A model generated the notes under the pieces. It was not told where the DNA came from and made no database searches. It saw nothing but the letters and a program-made list of their open reading frames with translations. Of a stretch of 64,000 bases of DNA, positions 1 through 13,215 are shown in pieces. A program made the position numbers and the translations under genes. Position 1 is the stretch's first letter. Each line of letters starts with the position of its first letter. This stretch comes from Trichobilharzia szidati (lineage: Eukaryota > Platyhelminthes > Trematoda > Strigeidida > Schistosomatidae): NCBI GenBank assembly GCA_944472155.2, contig OX235273.1:30539204-30603203 (forward strand), in the 5' to 3' direction.

Positions 1-449
1 GGGTGCACAAGGAATATCAATCTAACAAAAGCCAACCTGATGAGGGCAGGCAGGTGACTGCGAAATTCCTCTTTCTGTTCAGCTTATAACATTTCAGCAT
101 GGACAGATAATTCAAACGTGTGTAGATCACAGTGTGTGAGTTGACCATTTTCGAACACTGTATGCCATGCAAATATTGGTCATTGAATTCTTGGATAAAG
201 TGGTTTTTCGTTACCACTCCATTTCGCCCTCACTTTTAATCCTTATCTCTGTGGCCTTCCATAACACTCTTCCTCAATGTATTTTGATTTCTAACCTAGA
301 ATATCATATCACGTTATCAACTTTTGTTTATATATATTCAACAATGTACTTACGACCTGGTAGATGAAACAAAACAAAATTCGTAATTACTGGTCACATG
401 TTAATATTTAATATATCAAAGGAAACTATATTTTCGGTGTTATTAACAA
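1..449. other. unassigned AT-rich sequence
   Basis: I see no convincing ORF, RNA gene or repeat here. Short open frames are no longer than chance gives in DNA this AT-rich. Confidence 0.5.
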
Positions 450-610
450 AATGTAATTGTGTAACACTCATTTGAACAGATGATAATGGACGACAAGATA
501 CTAATTTAAACATCTAAAACTAAAGTCACTAGAATATGAGGCTAACTTATGTAAAATATATGAACCTCGTTTTGTTCACTTCACACGAATGTTTATTAAT
601 TGGACTTTCC
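450..610 (+). repeat. diverged direct repeat, copy 1 (partner 3385-3545)
   Basis: The segment beginning aaaatgtaattgtgtaacac matches, with many substitutions and small indels, the segment beginning aaaatgtgattgtgtcacac near 3385. The shared order runs through gacaagat, tagaatatgagg/taatatgagg and cacacgaatgt/cacacaaatgt. Similarity is roughly 70-75% by eye, so the copies are old. No coding potential is seen. Confidence 0.5.
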
Positions 611-2229
611 CAACATTTATTTTACACTTAATAAGCGCAGACTATTGTCTCATTTTAGGTAAGCAAATTAGAGAATAAAATTTGAACTGTTACTCACTTT
701 CGGATATTGGTGTATCAAAAAGCTCTGTGGACAATATACTTAATATGAGTCTATGATTTTTTTAATTAATCCAATAAATTATTACCCATAATTAATAGAT
801 TATTTGATGGTATACACATATTTCGACAAATATGTGCAACAAACTTAGACTCAGTGGCAGTATGTAATTCCACATTGGTTCTACATCATATTGGTTGACA
901 TAATTGTGGTCAATAATTTATGTTCGAAACACAATCGAGTAAATAATACTCTTTCACCTTGACATATATCCGACAGACAAATTAATCCTGCATATTAGGT
1001 GAATAAGAAGCCGAATGTTCTAATGCATTCAAACAGGTACATTCGAGTTTATTTTATTCAATAAATAACAAGCAGGAGATTGAAGTGTGGCTCCCTTTCA
1101 TCATAATCGAGTAGAATTCATCTTTAAAACTTAACATAATAATCAAGAAGGTACAAGAATTCCTGTCGTTTACGATAAATAACTGAACGATGTTGTCTTC
1201 ACTTTTCTTTCTACTAAAAATAAATGGATGGTACTTGTGTTGTTTGTGATAAGGATTGTTCAACTGATGAATTCCATAGATAACTCAGCTGTGGGCACAT
1301 ATCCATAGGCCTTCCAATTCATGACGGCTGAAGTTTCACGTTTGATTTCCTGAGTGATATAGAAAAGAAAAAGTGCTTCATAAAGAAGCTCGACCTAACA
1401 ACAGGAAATCTGATCATAAAAGTACACTGAATACGGTAGTTCACTACCTTCAGGTATATACAGAGAACAATCAATCCGAAGTACTGTAAATTATATGTAC
1501 AGCTTTTGTAAGTTTACGATTCCCTAAAAGAATTCTGTGTTTGAAGCTGTTAGGTTAGACTCCTTATCTCAAGAATTTAAACGGAAAACTCTTGCTTTAG
1601 TGATATGCTGAGTCGTATGAATAAAGAAATTCATATCAATACCCATTACGTGTATAATATGCCAATTTCCACCAACCTATCGTCATGATGGCAGTGCGTC
1701 AAGTGTTATGGTGTAGTATATCACCTTCGAAATGCTAAAAGTAGTGTTCCACTTATTGATTAATGATAGATTTGAAAGGACTAGTGTGGAGAGGATTTGA
1801 TAAAAACCTTCAAAGATCCTGCCTGAAAGAACTACATTGGAGTAAATGATTTTCACTGTGTTCATATTTCTGAAGAGTCATAGTTCATCTTTGTCTGATA
1901 GATCAAACGTAATCTGCTGGAAGAAGTGTCAAATGATGGGTGGCTGATTAAAATGACCAGAAGACTAATTCATTTGAGTAAAATGTTTAAAACCTCTTAA
2001 AACTTGTAATAATTATGTCTCACAGCACGCCTTGGTTGAATTGCATAAGTAACAATAACTGTTAAAAAAATATATATATAAAAATTTTCACAGAAATTCA
2101 CCAACTCACGTCTGGCAACTATATTGTGAAACACACTTGTATATTAATCAGTGAGTTGAGCGACTTATTTGAGTTTCATTTCACCGATTTCTAAATGCGA
2201 TTATATTGTAGATATAATAGAGAAGATTT
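611..2229. other. unassigned sequence
   Basis: No gene or recognised element is seen. An A/T-only stretch lies near 2065-2085. Open frames are short, lack motifs and look like chance. Confidence 0.5.
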
Positions 2230-2720
2230 CTAGCTCAAGTGGATGATTTTGATATGGTTGTGTTCTCTTAGCTGGATAGTTAATTTGCAAAGCTTTCATC
2301 GCCCTCTTAGGCAACATCTTCACCGCATAATTCTATTTGAAGTGAGCTTTCAGATTTCTCCACGAGTGTTTAGTCATCTCTCCCGGTGATCTTCGATGTG
2401 ATTGGTTGTTTTTGTGTGTTTTCACACCATTTAGGTTACTTGTATCGGAACTGATTGTTTCTTTGACTTGAAATTTGACCCTTTGTGTGTGAGGTTTGTT
2501 TCTTATCGGTTGATAAATTTTTCTATCTCGATGTTTCTATTGATTGATGATTCACTGGAATGCCAAGCTTCAAAAAATTCTCTTGCATTCTTGTTGTTTC
2601 CTTTGTCTAATATTTGAACGTTGTCCCACTCGAATTGATGTCTGTGGTTGATGTCCGTTATATTGTTTTCGTATTCATCTCTCAGTCATAAACACATATG
2701 CTTGTGCCACTTTCGATTTT
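2230..2720 (-). mobile_element. Penelope-like element fragment, C-terminal GIY-YIG region
   Basis: On the minus strand one frame (about 2700 down to 2510) reads without a stop through a tract typical of the C-terminal end of the GIY-YIG endonuclease of Penelope-like elements. It runs histidine-rich INHRHQFEW, then VQILDKGNNKNAREFFEAWH, then SINRNIEIEKF, and then meets a stop. In the family this block follows the catalytic GIY and YIG motifs and carries the conserved R-E-F-x-E-x-W and S-I-N-R signatures, both visible here. The reverse transcriptase is absent, so the copy is 5'-truncated. Downstream sequence to about 2230 is probably its 3' tail, although that end is inferred. No host gene lies nearby. 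Confidence 0.65.
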
Positions 2721-3104
2721 TCACAGTAATCAGTAAAACATTTACTGTATTTTATTAAACGTTTACACTGTCTATTCATGGACCTCTGCTTCGTGAACAT
2801 ATACATAAATGGCTTTATATATATATATATGAATTCGTGGCATTGCACTGTGACCTGTATGCATTAAGAATAAACGGCCAGCATAAATAGACTGTTTGAT
2901 TTCAAGCAGAAATAGAGAGGATACATCGATTATCACAGTTTTTTGAGATAACTTTTACAATGTCATTATGACCGAAATTAATTATGTAGTGATGTTTCTC
3001 TTTTAAGTATTATAGCTTTTTACAAAGGCGAATTTTGGTCTGAGAAATTAGATCTATACTTTCTAAGCTTCCAAGTCATATTTTATGATAAAATATTCTT
3101 AAGG
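2721..3104. other. unassigned sequence with short TA run
   Basis: A (TA)n microsatellite spans about 2816-2830. Nothing else is recognised. Confidence 0.5.
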
Positions 3105-3180
3105 GATTCAGCTCAGTAGTTAAAATACAGCTGTTATTCTCAGCTTTGAATTTAGAGAATTTCGACTAGCCAAATTTCAA
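3105..3180 (+). repeat. possible tRNA-derived SINE relic
   Basis: A box-A-like stretch, attcagctcagtagttaa (3106-3123), is followed about 20 nt later by a box-B-like gctttgaattta (3142-3153). This is the spacing of an internal Pol III promoter in a tRNA-derived short element. No cloverleaf closes, so this is not a functional tRNA. Confidence 0.25.
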
Positions 3181-3384
3181 TTTTTCGGTACTTTAGCGAA
3201 GTCATAACAATTAAGGTATATCGGAGACTGAAATAGTGTGCCGCACTTCAACATCATATTCACATTTTCACTAGTGTACATTTCATTGAATGATTTAGTT
3301 GGAAAGCAAAAGTTTATACAGATGACGTTCTCTTGATAAAATTCAATAAAGTGAAACAAACCAATCATACAATAACATCTGCAA

Positions 3385-3545
3385 AATGTGATTGTGTCAC
3401 ACTCCTATGAGCACATCTCAGATGACAAGATGACACTAATTAATACATTTAGAGCAAAGTGCTCTAGGATAAATAATATGAGGTCTATTTTTGCACATCA
3501 CACACAAATGTAAATCGTTTGTGATCTTCCAACCATTACTTTATT
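3385..3545 (+). repeat. diverged direct repeat, copy 2 (partner 450-610)
   Basis: This is the second copy of the repeat at 450-610, in the same orientation and about 2.93 kb away. The copies share gacaagat..actaatt, atatgagg and the cacac-aaatgt block. Sequence between the copies does not obviously match other parts of the window. Confidence 0.5.
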
Positions 3546-5091
3546 ATAAATAAAAAGAAATACTCTTTCTATTCAGTGTAGAAATAACAAAATTAAAGTT
3601 CATATTCTACATACAGTCAGCAACTGAAAGAATGATATTGAACGAAATTCGTAAAACAAGTATTTTACAATAAAGTGAATAAACTATCATTCAAAGTTAG
3701 TAGATCATTTCGTAATATGAATGCGTCTCAATTCTGCACATTAGTTCTCTGTTGAAATGCATATTAAAGCCAGACGAAGACTTGTTTGGAAACCATAATA
3801 ATCGCTTGCAGCTTATTTTTCGATAAAATGTGCAGCTGTCGGAAGGACGATTAGATCTGACATTTGATCTTTGCTGTTTCGCTTTACACGATTTTCGGAA
3901 CATTTCTCTATGTTCCACGAAAATAATTCTTAATTGAATGCTTAGGATTTGGTGTTTATGTTCATCCTAGAGGTTTTTAGTTCTGACTTTCCTCATTTCA
4001 CTAGTGTAGCATTATGTGAAACCTCAAACTCTGTAATTTCACCGAACGTGACTACCTGTGTGCTGATATTCACAGTTGATACAGTGCCAGTAATTTAGTC
4101 TCAGATGTTTGGACCCTTTACATAACACAATGAAATTAACTCAGTCAGCTTGAATGAATTTTACTCAAACCAAGAAAGCTAATCGCCATTTCGTAGATAA
4201 TTCTTGTTCTGATTTTTATTTATTCGATAGAAGACATAGTAGGTTTCCTATTTAGGGAATTCTATTTAGAGTTCTCTTTTCATTAATTTAAACAGATTAT
4301 ATTCCCAAACATCCTGTATCAATGTAAATTAACATGAGATTAAAATGTACGTTCAGTTTGATTCAACGAGTAGTCAGTTATCAAGATCATACTTAATATT
4401 TGTACGGTTGCGTGCTACCAATAACGTAAGCAACCGATACAAAAACAACTCACATATCTTCACTGAATCGACAGAAAATAGCAATAATGAAAACAATCAA
4501 ATTTGTGAGTATATGCCATCATGAAGAATCCCTAAAGGAAATAAAATTACAGTAGAAATCACTATCTCGTTTTCTAGAAAAAACTTGGTACTGCGATATT
4601 GCGACTCATTTAAAAGTGAACTTTAAATATGAGTTAATTTGATTATTGCAGATAGCATCAAATTTATAGACTTTAGTCTGCTGGGAATTTAACACTATTT
4701 GAGTGATTATTACAGCTTTACATGTGCGAAAATTTAAAATCTTCGAATCACTGTTGTCACTAAGGTCAAATAGCCATCATAGAGTTGTTTTGTTCAGAAT
4801 GTTATCCGCATGTTCCTGATAGCCATTTACTTTTCGTGATACTCTGTAATCCGAATATTTAAATTTGCCAGTAGACACACTCACATGTGACATTTGATGA
4901 TATCCCGTTCTATTCACTTACTCAAAAAGCAGAAATTATGAACCCAATGAACAGAAAATTAGTGACTGTATTTTAGCATTGCACATTCTACCAGTTCATC
5001 CTTTCCAGTGTATCATAAGTAGTAATGGTTACTGGAACATTAAAAAGGCAAAATCAATATTTCGATTGATATGTATAGTCTTGTGAAATAC
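3546..5091. other. unassigned sequence
   Basis: A minus-strand open frame (3697-3918, 73 codons) has no recognisable motif. Nothing else can be supported. Confidence 0.45.
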
Positions 5092-6023
5092 TCATCGATG
5101 GCCGTTAGTGAGATTTTGGGCATTGTTCAAGTTTTGAGGTGTATATTTTGTCGAATAAATGATAGAGGGAAATTCACCTGCTCTGAGTAGTCTTGCATAA
5201 ATTCTTAGCCATTCTTCATCCACAATATTTAATATTTCTCCACTATTGAAGCAATCGAAGTAAAAGCACTTCAATATAAGCGCAATCCTTCCGCTTTTGA
5301 ACATATAATGGAAACACACGGGCTTTTTATGATACCGTGACACTTCTGATCATAAACGTAACTGAGATTCTTTTCCCTAATTGTAACAATACCTGATCTT
5401 CTTCTGCTTGCTTGATGAGTCTCTATGTTCACAACGTTTCAAAATTCTCACTTACAAAAGTCATCTGAATGAATGTAAAATTCACCAGCAATAATTCACT
5501 GCCTCATATGCGCTATCTGTTAACTCTTCATTGATTTTCGACTGTTGTGAGAACCATGTTGAATCAGTTCTGCAGAAATGTTGAGACACTAAATATTCGT
5601 TAGTTAAAATATAATAAAACGGAATATTGTGGGTTTGTTTGTCAAAATACTGTCGAAAATTCATAAGAATCTCAGGCCAATGTAGAATGTGAAGTTCGCA
5701 AATGTTACAAAAATAAGTAAATTGAATCACAGATTATACGTTTCGTATGCATCTGAATGTACTTCACTACTGCACTAAAATCATGATTATAAACGTGATT
5801 TGGATGAATAAATTGTTTCTAAAACATCATCTTGCAAGTAATGCTGAATCACTGTGATATATTCAAGAAGAATTAATTGTGGAAAATACCTCCGTGCACA
5901 AAATGAGTTGTTGATTATGCAAGCTAATCTGTCTGATGATAAGTTGCAACTCGCCATACTTACATATACGTATATCACTTTCAATATGCATTGTTCAGAA
6001 TCAGAAACTATGATTGAGATCAA
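5092..6023 (-). other. cluster of three same-strand exon-like ORFs, unrecognised
   Basis: Three consecutive minus-strand open frames (6023-5787, 5730-5482 and 5343-5092; 78-83 codons) have a mixed, non-low-complexity composition. Possible splice signals occur: on the minus strand a pyrimidine-containing tract ending in cttcaatag precedes the block encoding GEILNIVDEEWLRIYARLL, and GTGAAT donors follow two of the blocks. No family is recognised. A GTAAGT donor also falls inside the first frame, which argues against a single simple model. These may be exons of an unknown host gene, a pseudogene, or chance frames. I favour chance or pseudogene. Confidence 0.18.
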
Positions 6024-6831
6024 CTGGAGGAGATGAACATATACGTTGCGTCATTTGTCACATTTCTGTTTGAAATTAGGATGTTTAGCATAACGATGAA
6101 AGTTTCAAATGTTGTATATTTGTGAGAGATTTAGAACTTGAGGTATTTAGATTGTTTGTTGCCAATAACAGTAGTTATCATTCTTTTGTTATTACATCTA
6201 TGTGAGGAAATGTTTATGCAGTGGTCACATAATAATGGAGAATTTGAAAAAGCTATAAACCTCCTCTTTATGTAAAATATACAAGGCTATTCCATCGCCT
6301 GTTAATCACGATCTTAAGAGGTTTGATACAAAAATAGTCAACAATCTCTGCTTATTTATGCTTCAGTTTTTATTTCTTCAGTTTGAAAGAAATACACTAC
6401 AGTGACCACAGAAAACATTTATGAGGAAAACATTTCGTCAGACATTTCAAATGGATCACCTGCCCCCTATTGTATACGCTTTCGTTTAATCATTACGAAC
6501 TGAAAGCTGTTGCAGGATATTTTGCTGCAGGCTCCAGACTAAGGGTGCTAGAATAATTTCCTTGGAGTTTTTTTGGGAAAACTGATTCCTAAATTGACTG
6601 GAAATTCTCCGATTCGTCACTGAACTTTGGTGAATTGGTTATACACGGGTACTTTTCTGCTTGATGTACGTCATTTTTTATAAATGAAGTGAAGATGGTC
6701 ATACTAATCTATTTTCACTGGCTTTTCAAAGATTTCCGGCAGATTCGCTGACTAAATATCCGTGCTCTATTCAGTAGGTAATGATTATTCTATTCAGCTA
6801 TAAACATAAACAGTTTCTGTATTATAGATAC
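6024..6831. other. unassigned sequence
   Basis: No supported feature is seen. Confidence 0.45.
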
Positions 6832-6935
6832 TATTTTATTTTGATAAATCACACAGTATTATACACGAATATTAACTGGTGACGTTTCGAGCACAAACTA
6901 TCAAAATGAAATCTTATCTATGATGGAGTTATACT
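6832..6935 (+). repeat. dispersed repeat containing a gacgtttcg motif (inverted partner near 60541-60620)
   Basis: The stretch running attttgataaatcacacagt, then attaactggtgacgtttcgagcaca, matches the reverse complement of about 60541-60604 (attttgatcgattacacagt, then gtaactgatgacgtttcgaacaca). The copies lie in opposite orientation. A related gaaacgtcagt motif occurs in the inverted repeat at 19.2-19.7 kb. This is probably the end of an unclassified mobile element. Confidence 0.4.
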
Positions 6936-7149
6936 CTACCACAGTGCCCACGTTTTATACTTATATCAATAATAAACAGTTTCTGTTCAACAAACATTGC
7001 ACTGTATACATTCATATGCCTTTTCCTAAATTGTGTCCTAATATGGCGGTATAATGTGTCATATACAAAATGACCATTCATTTTTTGAATATTTAAGACT
7101 TAATTTGAACCATTAATTTCAAACAATTAGCCCCTTTTATAAATTTGGA

Positions 7150-7524
7150 TAGTGTTATTAGAAGACGGAGATTATCTAAAACATGTGATGTATTTGCGCT
7201 ATACATTTCAAACAATCTGATCACACATTTATTTGTCAAGTCGATATATATGAAAAAATTAAGAGCAATTAAATTAAAAAAGTGACAAAAAGAGATTTAA
7301 GAATGTTCAACACAACTTTTGGTAATCCAATCAAATAAAGATTACCAAAAGTTGTGTTAATCATTCTTCAATCTCTTTTTGTCACTTTGTTTAATTTATT
7401 TGCCCTTAATTTTTTCATATATATCGACTTGACAAGTAAGTGTGTGATCAGATTGTTCGCAATGTATAGCCCAAATACATCACATTTTTCAGATAATCTC
7501 CGTCTCCTAAAAACACTATTTAAA
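7150..7524. repeat. inverted repeat, arms about 178 bp, loop 12 nt
   Basis: The left arm (about 7150-7327) and right arm (about 7340-7522) are reverse complements over almost their whole length. They are separated only by caatcaaataaa (7328-7339). Inner stems ggtaatc/gattacc and aaaagttgtgtt are perfect, and outer parts (agacggagattatct, tgtgatgtattt) carry scattered mismatches. The overlapping ORFs on both strands (7354-7563 and 7368-7556) are by-products of the palindrome. It resembles a foldback or MITE-type element and would give a long hairpin if transcribed. Confidence 0.8.
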
Positions 7525-7859
7525 CCATTAATTTTTACTTCCCTGTCTCGATGCATCTATTGAGCTACTTCATTTTGAATCTGCTTGTTACCTTATTTTA
7601 AATGATTGTCGGCTTCACTGTTTCAGACAAATTGTCATATAATTTTGATTTCATGAAAACCACAAACTCACTCAGTTCTACCAGGAAGACAATATATACA
7701 GACGAAGTAAAAGTAAATAAGAAGTTATAATGAATTATGGATTTATGATATATCGAACTCTGCACTGTCTGATCTCATTTGTAGCTGCATACATATGCTT
7801 AGAAATTTGACAAGACGTTGAGCCATCAGATTAACAAAATGGTTTTTACCCTTATTTGC
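7525..7859. other. unassigned sequence
   Basis: Nothing is recognised between the inverted repeat and the start of duplication block D1. Confidence 0.45.
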
Positions 7860-10339
7860 CATTATTATCACTCTTCCAACCGATAAGTTTATGAAAACCT
7901 TTCAGTGATAAATGCGACCAACAAAATATGATTCTACTGTACCTACAAAGATATCCTGAGTACACAGTGGTAGTAAGAAGTCAAACTTATAGGGCTAAAA
8001 TTGACTTTTAAAGTAGCTGTGAGTAGATGACTGTATAAATGTGTCATAAGGATTCATTACTGTAGAAAAAAATACTGGGAAATAAGCCGGCTTGAATATC
8101 TCCTGTTGTAGAATGACAACTTAAGAATCACCTAGATAAAAGTTAACTGTAAAGAAAAGTATAACTAACAGAAATAAAAACAAACAGTAAAGCAAAATGT
8201 GACTCACGCTGCTTCACTGCAATGAGAAGAAATATGAAAGCTACCGATTAACAACACTCATTAACTTATAATATTTTTATTAGCAGAATTATTACTATTA
8301 CTACTATTATTATTTTGATATTCACTATTAGATTAGGAGATCAACACATCCTACATTGAGAAAGTTCATAATTTATTAAATGGAAATTAAAATACTGAAG
8401 CAGATAAAATCTAGCGATTCAAACATCTTCAAGTTACTGACATTCACTTCAAAGCGAACGGAAAACACATCTGTTGGATTATTTGAACCGTTTAGCTTTT
8501 AAAAGCTTTTTGGTAAAAGTATCATCAAATCTCATTCTTTGTATGAACTACTACTTGTTTGTAACTGGACTCAGCTCACTGAGCAACGTTCATTAAGCGC
8601 TGCCTAGAAATTTCCAGATCAGTATTCAACTTTTCAACATATTTTATATTTTGAAATTTCGTGTGATGCAAATAAACCTTGGTCTGTACTTCCTTTTTCC
8701 ACCTAGACTGACAATACACTCTAGTTTTGAAGAGAAAGTGAAGCTAATTGAAGGCGAATATGTATAGACTGAGATTGTGTCCCTTGGATTATGTGAATGT
8801 AGGCTCTCTTTCTCCACATTTCTTCTCTACTACTGACTAATACTTAGTTTCCTCACTAATAGTAAGAAAGTTTAGAGACCATTTTGAAATTCGCTGAATA
8901 ATTTTAATTCCGTCTCAGTTATTCGGACAACGTTTTGCACAATTTATTCATTTTACAATCACATGTGGTGAATGAATAAATCTGAAACATTATTCCATAA
9001 TTTATATACCTTTTACTCTGTTTAAGAATATAATTTAAAACAAGCTTTCACCCAGTTTTCATGCTACTGTCTTTCTTACCTGCTTTTACTGCAGCATAAA
9101 CAAAAAAACGCCAGACAGAAATCTAAGGTGACTCATGGCATTTGTGCGAAATTCAAAAGTATCAAGTATTTGAATAACCTGAATGTTTGAATAAATTTAT
9201 ATGGGGAAAATCTCAAGCACCAGTCGACTGCTTTGCCGGCAGTATTGTGTAGAATCATGATTTAATATATGGCTGGCGATGGATCATCACAAGTAACAAG
9301 CGATCTTCACGCAGACGATTAAATTCTAAGTGACAAGTAAGAAATGTTCAACATGTTGCCTTTCCTATGATGTTATACAACCTACAGTTTAAATATGTTA
9401 AAATAAGTTTGCAACCAATTCTAACAAAAGATTGTGTTTCATCAACGCAGCAACGGAGCATTATTGTGGCCAGTTGTCGGCAGTTCTCCACAGAATTAAT
9501 CACAGTTTGTTAGCAAATAATTGCAAAGAAACCAGTTTCAAAACACCAGTTCGAATTTAACTTGGTCGGTCCCACAGCCTGGCACATTCTAAAAGAATTA
9601 AACAGATTTGACCTTTTCTTTAGTCCGACCAATAGTACTTCAGAACATTTCGTCATTACTAATATTATTGTCAGGGTGTATTTGAATCTAAAGTAAGTGT
9701 GATCAAAGCCAGGTGAGAAATTTTAAGGAACCAGTAGTGACTGTACCATCAGTTTCAAACTACAACGTATTTAATCGCGGGACATACACAATGAGCCTAA
9801 AGAGATAAGAAAATCAAGCCAGTTTTTAAACAGAGATTCAAAGTGAAAATAAATTCGGAGATACATGAGAATAAACGTATTTTAATGATCAGTATAACGC
9901 ATGACTATTAGGTGAGATTTACAACAAACTTCAGTGGTGGCGGCATTTGTACACAAAAGTTCAGGTTGAAAATCATATGCCACTTCTATGCAGCTGAGGC
10001 TAAGAGCATTTTCTCGATTTAACAAGAAAATGACAGAGATTTATAAGTTAAACATTGGCTTGATAACTACAGGTTTTGATTCAATTTGTAGTAGCTATTT
10101 ACAATCATGTGTAGTGAATAAATGCATTACAGAAGTTTTCCGTTGGTCGGCCACTATCAAAAACTAACTGAACTCGATATTCAAACAAACTAGCGCTCAT
10201 TTTGTCAGCTTGAAACAGAAGCGGAGAAATTTTGAAGTAGTTAACACTATACGACTTTTACTTTGTCAGGCATTTATCCGGTGAGATTCTGACGAAGGAA
10301 ATGAGAATCGTTGATTGATCTGCTACACAATTAATTGAA

Positions 10340-10420
10340 AGCAGTCAACAGGTTAACAATGGACCTTAAACCAGTTAGTTTTGGGTTCCAATCCTGTCCC
10401 ACATACATAAATCTGCTTAT
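10340..10420 (+). repeat. tRNA-derived SINE-like relic in D1
   Basis: A box-B-like gggttccaatcc (10383-10394) follows a degraded box-A-like stretch (ccttaaaccagttag). The same tRNA-like sequence sits at the colinear place in D2 (40339-40380), so it predates the D1/D2 duplication. It is too decayed to be a working tRNA. Confidence 0.4.
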
Positions 10421-12894
10421 CTGATTAATGTCATTGGCCCTCGTAGAGTAAGTGTAACTCATGGCCTGCCATGTAAGAAATCTACCTCAAGTTACTGAGT
10501 TTTATCATTGCTATCAGTCTTCCAATGCAAATCTGAAACATATTCTTCATACATTCGATATATTTGTTTGACGAGACAATGATCTAATTTTCACATATCA
10601 GCAGTGCATCATCGTCTCCGTATAAGTTTGGTTAGCTTTCACATTATTCGAATTTCTTGGATGTTTAAATATTTTGAAGTGATTTATGGTGAATATATTT
10701 GCTGGCGACCTGAGTTGGTATTACATTCATCAGATCAACAATATAGCGTCATGCATGTTTCTTAAGCTGCATCAAACACTTTACTCAATAATCTCGAGTA
10801 AACGTCTGCAGGACAAAATCCATTTTTCAGGAGAAACAAAAAGCAACTATGGACTTAAAGCTAATTATTGGTTGAACATTCACTGCAGTAAGAATATTCA
10901 GCTACATTTTTATTTTGCTTTGCTCGTCACCTTGAGATTTATAAATTTATTTCATTTCTTCGGCTGCACCAAAAACTTTATTTTATAATCTCGAGCAAAC
11001 TTCTGTAGGACAAAAGGCTGTCATCTTTAGGATATTTAATTGTGAGTGACATTTCACTGTTAGAAATGCAGCCATATTTTAAATGTGAATGCTCAGAATA
11101 ACGCTCAATTATCCTTGAAATTCTGACCATATAAATATCAACTGTGAGTTTATGCATACCTTTTTCAGCTGAATAAATCAAAGAAAATGAATACAATTGA
11201 AAACTGAGGTACATTTCTAGGGGAGTCACTGATAATGAAGTCTTCGGTTGATAATGACTAGTTGTGAAATCCTAGATGCGAATTTCACCCTATTTTGGAC
11301 TACTTCATACCCAATAGCTTAAAAAATCGAAGCAGTACCAAATACACAGTCAAGTGCAATGTAAACGTCCACCACTAATCATCATGAATCTTAATATTGT
11401 GACGTCAATCCGTCAATATCGTAGAATCGTACGTGCTGGGTGGCGCTGTGTGAGAGCTACCAAGCGATTCGTTCTAGCATAATCAATCAACGGGAAATAC
11501 CAATTTGCTTACAGACAAAAGCACACAGTTTTGCTCAGATTTCAGACAAATACAATCTGATCGGGATATCAAAACAGTACTTATACATAACAGTCTAAAG
11601 TAGAATGAGAACTGTATCACTTGGTGAATGAAACGAAGATTTCTGTTCAGTATGCAATCTACAAGACATATTGCTACCTTATGCAGATGCAAATAATAAT
11701 TTTTCTCACTCATGTGACTTAAAACTATCGGAACAACATATTTTATTAGAGTGCCAGATATATCCGTTTGATGAGTTTCAGCCTGCAAGTATTAATGCCC
11801 CCAAGGCGTCCATATCGGTTGACTCCTCTTCACGTTTCTTAATTGTAATACAATGAATAAAGATAAACAAGACGATCGTTTTTGTTTCGGCTTCCTAGTT
11901 TTCCCATGTTTCTTCACAATTACGTGTTGGTAATCTACTTCTTAACATTTTGAAGAAATAAGTGAGAAATTTCGCTTTTCGAAAATATTTCCAATAAATA
12001 GCTGAAATGAAATGCGTCCAAAAGATTATTGGTCAAGTAATCCGAATCAAGTAATAAATTGGTGCTGTGAGACAAATTGAAAAAGTGTGTTTCTGATGTC
12101 AAAATTAACTAAGCTCGTTTCAGAATGAACTAATAAATTACTGATGGTGGACACTACTCATGGGTGGATACTATAAATGTCAATTAGTAGTGCTTGATAT
12201 TCAGATAGGGGTGATAGAAACAACGAAGAAGGTTCTGTGAATTCACTGCCGAGCTCTCTAGTGGTGTACCAATAAAAAAATGTAGGTTGTTAAATTTCAC
12301 ATTGATCTGCGTTACTTGCAAATCGCGGATGCGAATATTATGAGTAACTTCCATGGATAAACTTGAGAAAGACATAATTAATATTGCGAAAATAGCATTG
12401 TTTGAAACTCACCAACAGTGACTTCAGAAAGCGAGTATTTTGAAGCTGATTCTATCAACTTATCAGGAAGCATCCTCTTCCATGGATGCAAAAACTAATA
12501 AAAATTTATAATTTATTGAATTACGAAATATACATTCTGAATCTGTTAGAGTTAAGATGACTGAAGTCGTAATATCCTTACTTACAAGTAAATTATACAG
12601 AACAGCAAGTCAATTCATCAACATAAATCACCTTTTTTCTGCATGAATTCATATGAGGACAGTTATGTTGCAGAATAAAGAATTCATCGAATTCCTCTAA
12701 AGGAATATGAAAAATAATCACATGACCTTGGAAGATATGAGTGAAACGACATTTTCATCTCCATGAAAACGGCGCGAAAATTTATCATCCCAGTAAGAAA
12801 AGCGTCCACAGTGCCTAAATTAACACTGAGTACAAAATAACAGATTTGAATAACTCAACAAAAGTATCAAGAAAAAGATCCTATTTGGCTTTCA

Positions 12895-13215
12895 AAATCT
12901 TCATCATTAACACTCCAGTTAACATTAATTGAAGCTAAAAACACCAGTCAGATATTTCACTTAGATGTTTGCCCGTTCGTGCAGAATCAACTGCACTTCC
13001 ACAACTGTGATCTCCACTATCCTCAGCAGTCGTTCAAAGTAATCATCATGACTATTGCTTGCAATGAATGGATTATTTGGGTGTGCAACTTATAATGTGA
13101 CACGGCGACGAAACCTATTCACAGTGCGCTTTCATGTCATCCGTGCTATTATCTTGGAGACAAGTCGTTCTATTCATGTCTTCACCAGAGTTATCACAAA
13201 TGTACATCCAGTTAG
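12895..13215 (+). repeat. diverged single copy of the array-unit body, inside D1
   Basis: Sequence from aattgaagctaaaaacacca through tgatctccactatcctcag, atgaatggattattt and ttggagacaag to tcaccagagttatca matches the body of the 1.27-kb unit amplified at 22-36 kb. It has many more substitutions than array copies have among themselves. The unit's head is not clear upstream. D2 carries the matching relic at 43260-43510, so the unit existed here before the array expanded. Confidence 0.75.

Noticed and set aside
2816..2830. TA run as regulatory or replication element
   Set aside because: Simple AT microsatellites are common in this sequence and no other signal accompanies it.
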